A DNA stretch of 64,000 nucleotides from Dioscorea cayenensis subsp. rotundata (Eukaryota > Streptophyta > Magnoliopsida > Dioscoreales > Dioscoreaceae), in contig NC_052495.1 in the NCBI RefSeq assembly GCF_009730915.1, positions 372,001 to 436,000 on the forward strand, given 5' to 3'. The first letter of the stretch is position 1, and each line of letters opens with the position of its first letter. The position numbers and the translations under genes were made by a program. The notes under the pieces were generated by a model. It did no database searches. It saw nothing but the letters and a program-made list of their open reading frames with translations, and had not been told where the DNA came from. Shown here in pieces: positions 60,699 to 64,000 of this stretch.

Positions 60699-60799
60699 CT
60701 CCTCTGCTTGTTTCCTCTATTTTCTTCTTTGGATTCATGGAAGGGATCCGAGTCCGATCGGATTCCCTAAGCTGGTTCAGGTTGATCTGATCAGCTAAC

Positions 60800-62071
60800 C
60801 AGCGTCGACTATATATATATTATTAAAATAGATGTATAATTTGCTCGAGATTATTTCAAGAATAATTTTATTTTTTTAACATTTAAATTTATTTATATTA
60901 TTAATAATTAAAAAATATTGATTACACCTAATTATTTATGCAATAGATGTCCATATGACTTTTAAAATCCAAAATATACAATAGTTTTCATGATATGAGT
61001 TATTTAATTATATTATTTTATATATGATATTAAAAACTCCGATACGAAACCGAGGAGAATACCTAGTAATATATAAATTATCCACCAACATTCTCTCCCA
61101 ATAGTTGGATTTTAAATTTTAATCTCATCGTTGGATTTGGATCCAACGGTTATCTTGGATTATTTTTAATGAATATTAAAACATAAGATACACAGTGATT
61201 TTATAAGCCGTATTAATATATTACACAATATAAAATATATCAATCAAATACTTCCAAGAGTATTGTATATACACTGTTTATGATCATTTCTCTTCTTACC
61301 TCTTTAAGACTCAACCTCTTCACCTTTTTATATTTTTTTTTTAAAGGTAAATAAACTACTTAAATTAAAAACAAACAAACAAGCAAAACAACAATTAATA
61401 TATATATATATATATATTGATAAATGCTTTATTTTGTGCTGGATCAAATTTTGACTACCCCTCAATGCATGGTTGTGCCTATTAAAAAAAAAAATCAATA
61501 CCTGATTTTCTTAAAAAAATCTCTTGGATAATATAGTGGCGCTATCAGGTATCACATGAGTTCAATAAAAGCAAAATTGTTATAAATCTTACTCATTGTT
61601 TGACGGCAAAATGTACATGTTTAAATATTGTTATGGCTGATTGTTGGGTTTATACTTTATACTTCAAAAGGCATAATAAGAAAATGTCTATAAAAATTAG
61701 AACCAAATTTTAATTAATAAATAAAACCATAAGAAGATTGCATGGAACAGGGTTCATCCAGATCATACCATGAAAATGCCACTGAGGCAAATGGGAACAT
61801 GCACTGGTTTTATGACTATGAAACATTCTTACTAACAGGTCACAGGTGCAGTGCCTCGTTTATGCAAGCAAACCAAAACTGCAAACTTTTTGGAGGCTCA
61901 TTGAAGAACAACTACAATGGGAACGAACGCAATAATGTAAAGAGTAAGGCATGAATCAAGTTTGATATTAGACCCCATACAGAAATTTACTATCTTGTAA
62001 CACAAAACAAGAAATAAATAGGAACAAAAAAAAAAAAATTGAGAAAAGGGACAATGGAATGGCAAGCTACT
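60800..62071. other. Intergenic between MIP3 and eS10
   Basis: AT-rich DNA, then the eS10 3' untranslated region. The open frame at 61742-61954 (+) lies in the antisense of that 3' region and has no recognisable features, so I do not call it. Confidence 0.4.
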
Positions 62072-64000
62072 CTACTCCAGAGCTGGTTGTGCAGAGCTCT
62101 GGCCATATCCACCTCCACCCCGACCAAATCCTGGACGACCACCAGTGCCCTGTGAATAATACATAACAAGCGAAGTCAGGGATTTTTGTATCCTAATAAT
62201 AGAAATTTTGTTTGCTAAATGGCACAATGATAAATCCTTAGAAAAGCATGTGCTGCAAAATACAACTCATTGCCCACAAATTACATTTGTGTCCATTGGC
62301 AAAACATGGTTAACTCAAGGCGGAAATGAAACTGAGGTATGCAACACAAAATCACATGGCATGGAGATGGTCAACAGATACATATTTGTCAAGCAAGGGA
62401 AAAAAAATGTCTATATATCAATAAGACATGGCTAAACAATATTCACATTTGACTACTAGCAACAGAAAATGCTCATATGCAAATAAATGAATGAAAGATC
62501 CATCAGAGTTGGATTGGAAGTCATCCTGGACAGAGTGTCTCAGATGACCGTCGTGATGTAATTTCTCATCACTTGGACTAAAGAACCGCATGGCATAGAG
62601 ATGAAAAGTTTAGTTCATTGGACAAAAGACAGGGATTTGCAAGCAGGAGAAAATTTTTGTCTATATATCTACAAAACCCAACTGAATAATATTTACTCCA
62701 TTTTAACTTTCAAATTTGACTACTAGCAACAGAATTTTCACAAGCTAATAACAGAAGGAAAGACCCATCAGAGTTGGATTGAAAATCATCTTGGACAGAG
62801 TCTATCTCAGATGACCGTCGTGATGTAATTTCTCATCACATGGTTTATTTCCTTCCTAGCTTGTAAATGAGGTAACAGAGAAAAAGGTGTCAAAATTGGA
62901 ATGGCAAGATAATTGCGAAAGGGAAACAACAATAGAGAAAAAGAAAAAAAAATTGACAGTGAAACATTGGTAAAAGCATATTCTTTCCAAGCCCGCGTTG
63001 ATGCTCACTCAAATGACATGACAATCGCAATACATAATAGAGAGAGCAGTGGTGATGGACAATTCCATCACTTGATGATATTGGAAACAAAGACAAATAG
63101 GCAACTGATACTCTGCTAGTACCAATATTCACCACTTATGATTAACAATATGGCAATATGATACCAGACCTTTTCATGCTATCTGAACCTACACCAATCA
63201 ATTTATGGAAAGATAAATAGAAGAATTGTACCAAAAAAAATTCCATGGGAAGCTACAAACAACCCAGTGTTTTGGTAAGGTATCAAAAGAAATCCAAACT
63301 AAAGCAGAGTGTATAACATGAAAAAGAAAAGGCATGGCACTGCATGGGATCAGACTGACGTGCAATGCTTCATCAGAACTATCTGAAATAAGACAGCCTC
63401 TGATATAATGATACTTATCATTGGCATCATTTCCCAAAAACAATGCAAATAAATAAATACATAAAATAATTTACAGCAATAAACAACAGAAGTGTAATAT
63501 GACTTCCCCTATCGGATTATGTGTCTGGGAATGCATTACTAGTTATGCGGCACACAGAATGTAACAGCATTTAACTGGCATCAAGATGATCACAAGGCAG
63601 CAATGCTATTGAACCAAACAAGGCTATCAAGGATTTCAATGACCACATAGGCCACATATACCTCTAAAACATCAACTAGATTGTACATATATAAATAGAA
63701 GAGTTGCAAGTGGCATTTACCAAGGATAACTAAAAAGAATAATGTAAAAAAATAATCAAATCAAAATTTGAACCTTCAAAAGAATAAAGGCAAGTCGAAG
63801 AAGATTACAACAAGAGGTCTTACCCTAAACGATGGCTGAAACTCTGGCGGAGCACCACCCTTGTCACCACCAAAATCACCACCTCCACGAGGACCCCCGC
63901 GGTAGCCATCCCTATCTCCAAACCTCGGCCTGTCTCCTTCGAAACGCGGGGGACCCCTATAAAATACAATAAATTGATCCAAATATCAACAGAAAGTTAG
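62072..64000 (-). CDS. RPS10: 40S ribosomal protein eS10, 3' part (runs off the window)
   Basis: The last two exons are visible on the minus strand. Exon 63824-63956 encodes [20 protein letters not shown] and then [19 protein letters not shown], ending QPSFR. The final exon, 62072-62149, encodes [19 protein letters not shown] then AQPALE and stop. The order of these Gly/Arg-rich blocks is that of the C-terminal tail of plant eS10 of the small ribosomal subunit. Splice sites are AGG|GTAAG and CACAG|GGC, phase 0. The N-terminal S10/plectin domain exons lie beyond 64000. The 1.67-kb last intron contains two box C/D snoRNA candidates. Confidence 0.9.
62499..62577 (-). ncRNA. Box C/D snoRNA candidate 1 in the eS10 intron
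   Basis: On the minus strand, same sense as the host gene: terminal stem TCCA, C box GTGATGA (62566-62572), guide ATTACATCACGACGGTCAT, D' box CTGA (62540-62543), C'-like GATGACT, second guide AATCCAACT, D box CTGA (62503-62506), closing stem TGGA. Length, box order and the four-base terminal stem all fit a C/D snoRNA, and ribosomal-protein introns are standard hosts. The rRNA target is not identified. Confidence 0.75.
62764..62845 (-). ncRNA. Box C/D snoRNA candidate 2 in the eS10 intron
   Basis: A paralogue of candidate 1, about 260 bp upstream in gene direction: C box GTGATGA (62833-62839), identical guide and D' box CTGA, C'-like GATGATT, second guide AATCCAACT, D box CTGA (62768-62771), and flanking CCA/TGG able to pair. 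The boxes and guides are preserved while the linker between D' and C' differs by an insertion and substitutions. Confidence 0.75.

Larger units (their letters stand above)
62399..62850. repeat. Intronic tandem duplication carrying the snoRNA pair
   Basis: Two units, about 62399-62590 and about 62645-62850, share TGTCTATATATC, TTTGACTACTAGCAACAG, CATCAGAGTTGGATTG and CAGATGACCGTCGTGATG in the same order. The flanks are clearly more diverged than the snoRNA cores. Confidence 0.75.

Noticed and set aside
61742-61954. Plus-strand 70-codon open frame
   Set aside because: It is antisense to the eS10 3' flank, has no family resemblance, and the composition is not convincing.
63346-63437. Third box C/D snoRNA candidate in the eS10 intron (minus strand)
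   Set aside because: It has GGGA/TCCC flanks and a D box CTGA, but the C box reads ATGATGC and no well-placed D' or C' box exists.
1-64000. CRISPR arrays, operons or bacterial-type systems
   Set aside because: Introns, SINE/LINE/LTR content and plant protein families show a plant nuclear genome; no spaced identical direct repeats were seen.

Overview
This is a plant nuclear genome window. It has intron-bearing genes, AT-rich intergenic DNA and many LTRs and MITEs. The tandem GNA-type (B-lectin) genes, a family greatly expanded in monocots, suggest a monocot, possibly yam-like; the genus is a guess. A run of exactly 1000 N (41188-42187) shows that this is a scaffolded assembly.

Region 1 (about 1-14100) is a retrotransposon graveyard. 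One LTR family, beginning TGAT(G/A)AG and ending near CCATCA, occurs at least five times. Two of the copies (252-2530 and 3644-5452) are head-to-head inverted structures. A second LTR family forms a solo LTR (6761-8391) inside one of these copies. A broken coiled-coil gene fragment lies at about 9394-10639. No gag or pol reading frame survives.

Region 2 (about 14900-41130) is a tandem array of two-domain GNA-type lectin genes on the minus strand. One gene is intact (15458-16369). One is frameshifted (26568-27471). One has its C-terminus replaced by a retrotransposon insertion (39581-40513). A promoter-plus-signal-peptide stub lies at about 20492-23650, and a short plus-strand relic at 18721-18786. 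The duplicated flanks act as rulers that date and bound the insertions: a 1.17-kb solo LTR (22314-23486), a 1.25-kb hAT-like element with a perfect 8-bp target duplication (20627-21879), a 5.1-kb LTR insertion with a nested LTR (33857-39001), a LINE fragment (40709-40969), a SINE (28338-28583) and a Stowaway-like MITE (17392-17707).

Region 3 (about 44400-64000) is gene-dense and euchromatic. It carries a FEX/CrcB fluoride exporter (+, two single-base frameshifts), a chloroplast thioredoxin of m3 type (+), a membrane-anchored LEA_2 protein (-), a secreted PI-PLC X-domain protein (+), a Sec1/Munc18-like MIP3 (-) and the 3' part of ribosomal protein eS10 (-). The last intron of eS10 holds two tandem box C/D snoRNA candidates in the host sense; I consider this the most interesting new observation. 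These genes look like ordinary housekeeping neighbours with no evident joint pathway.
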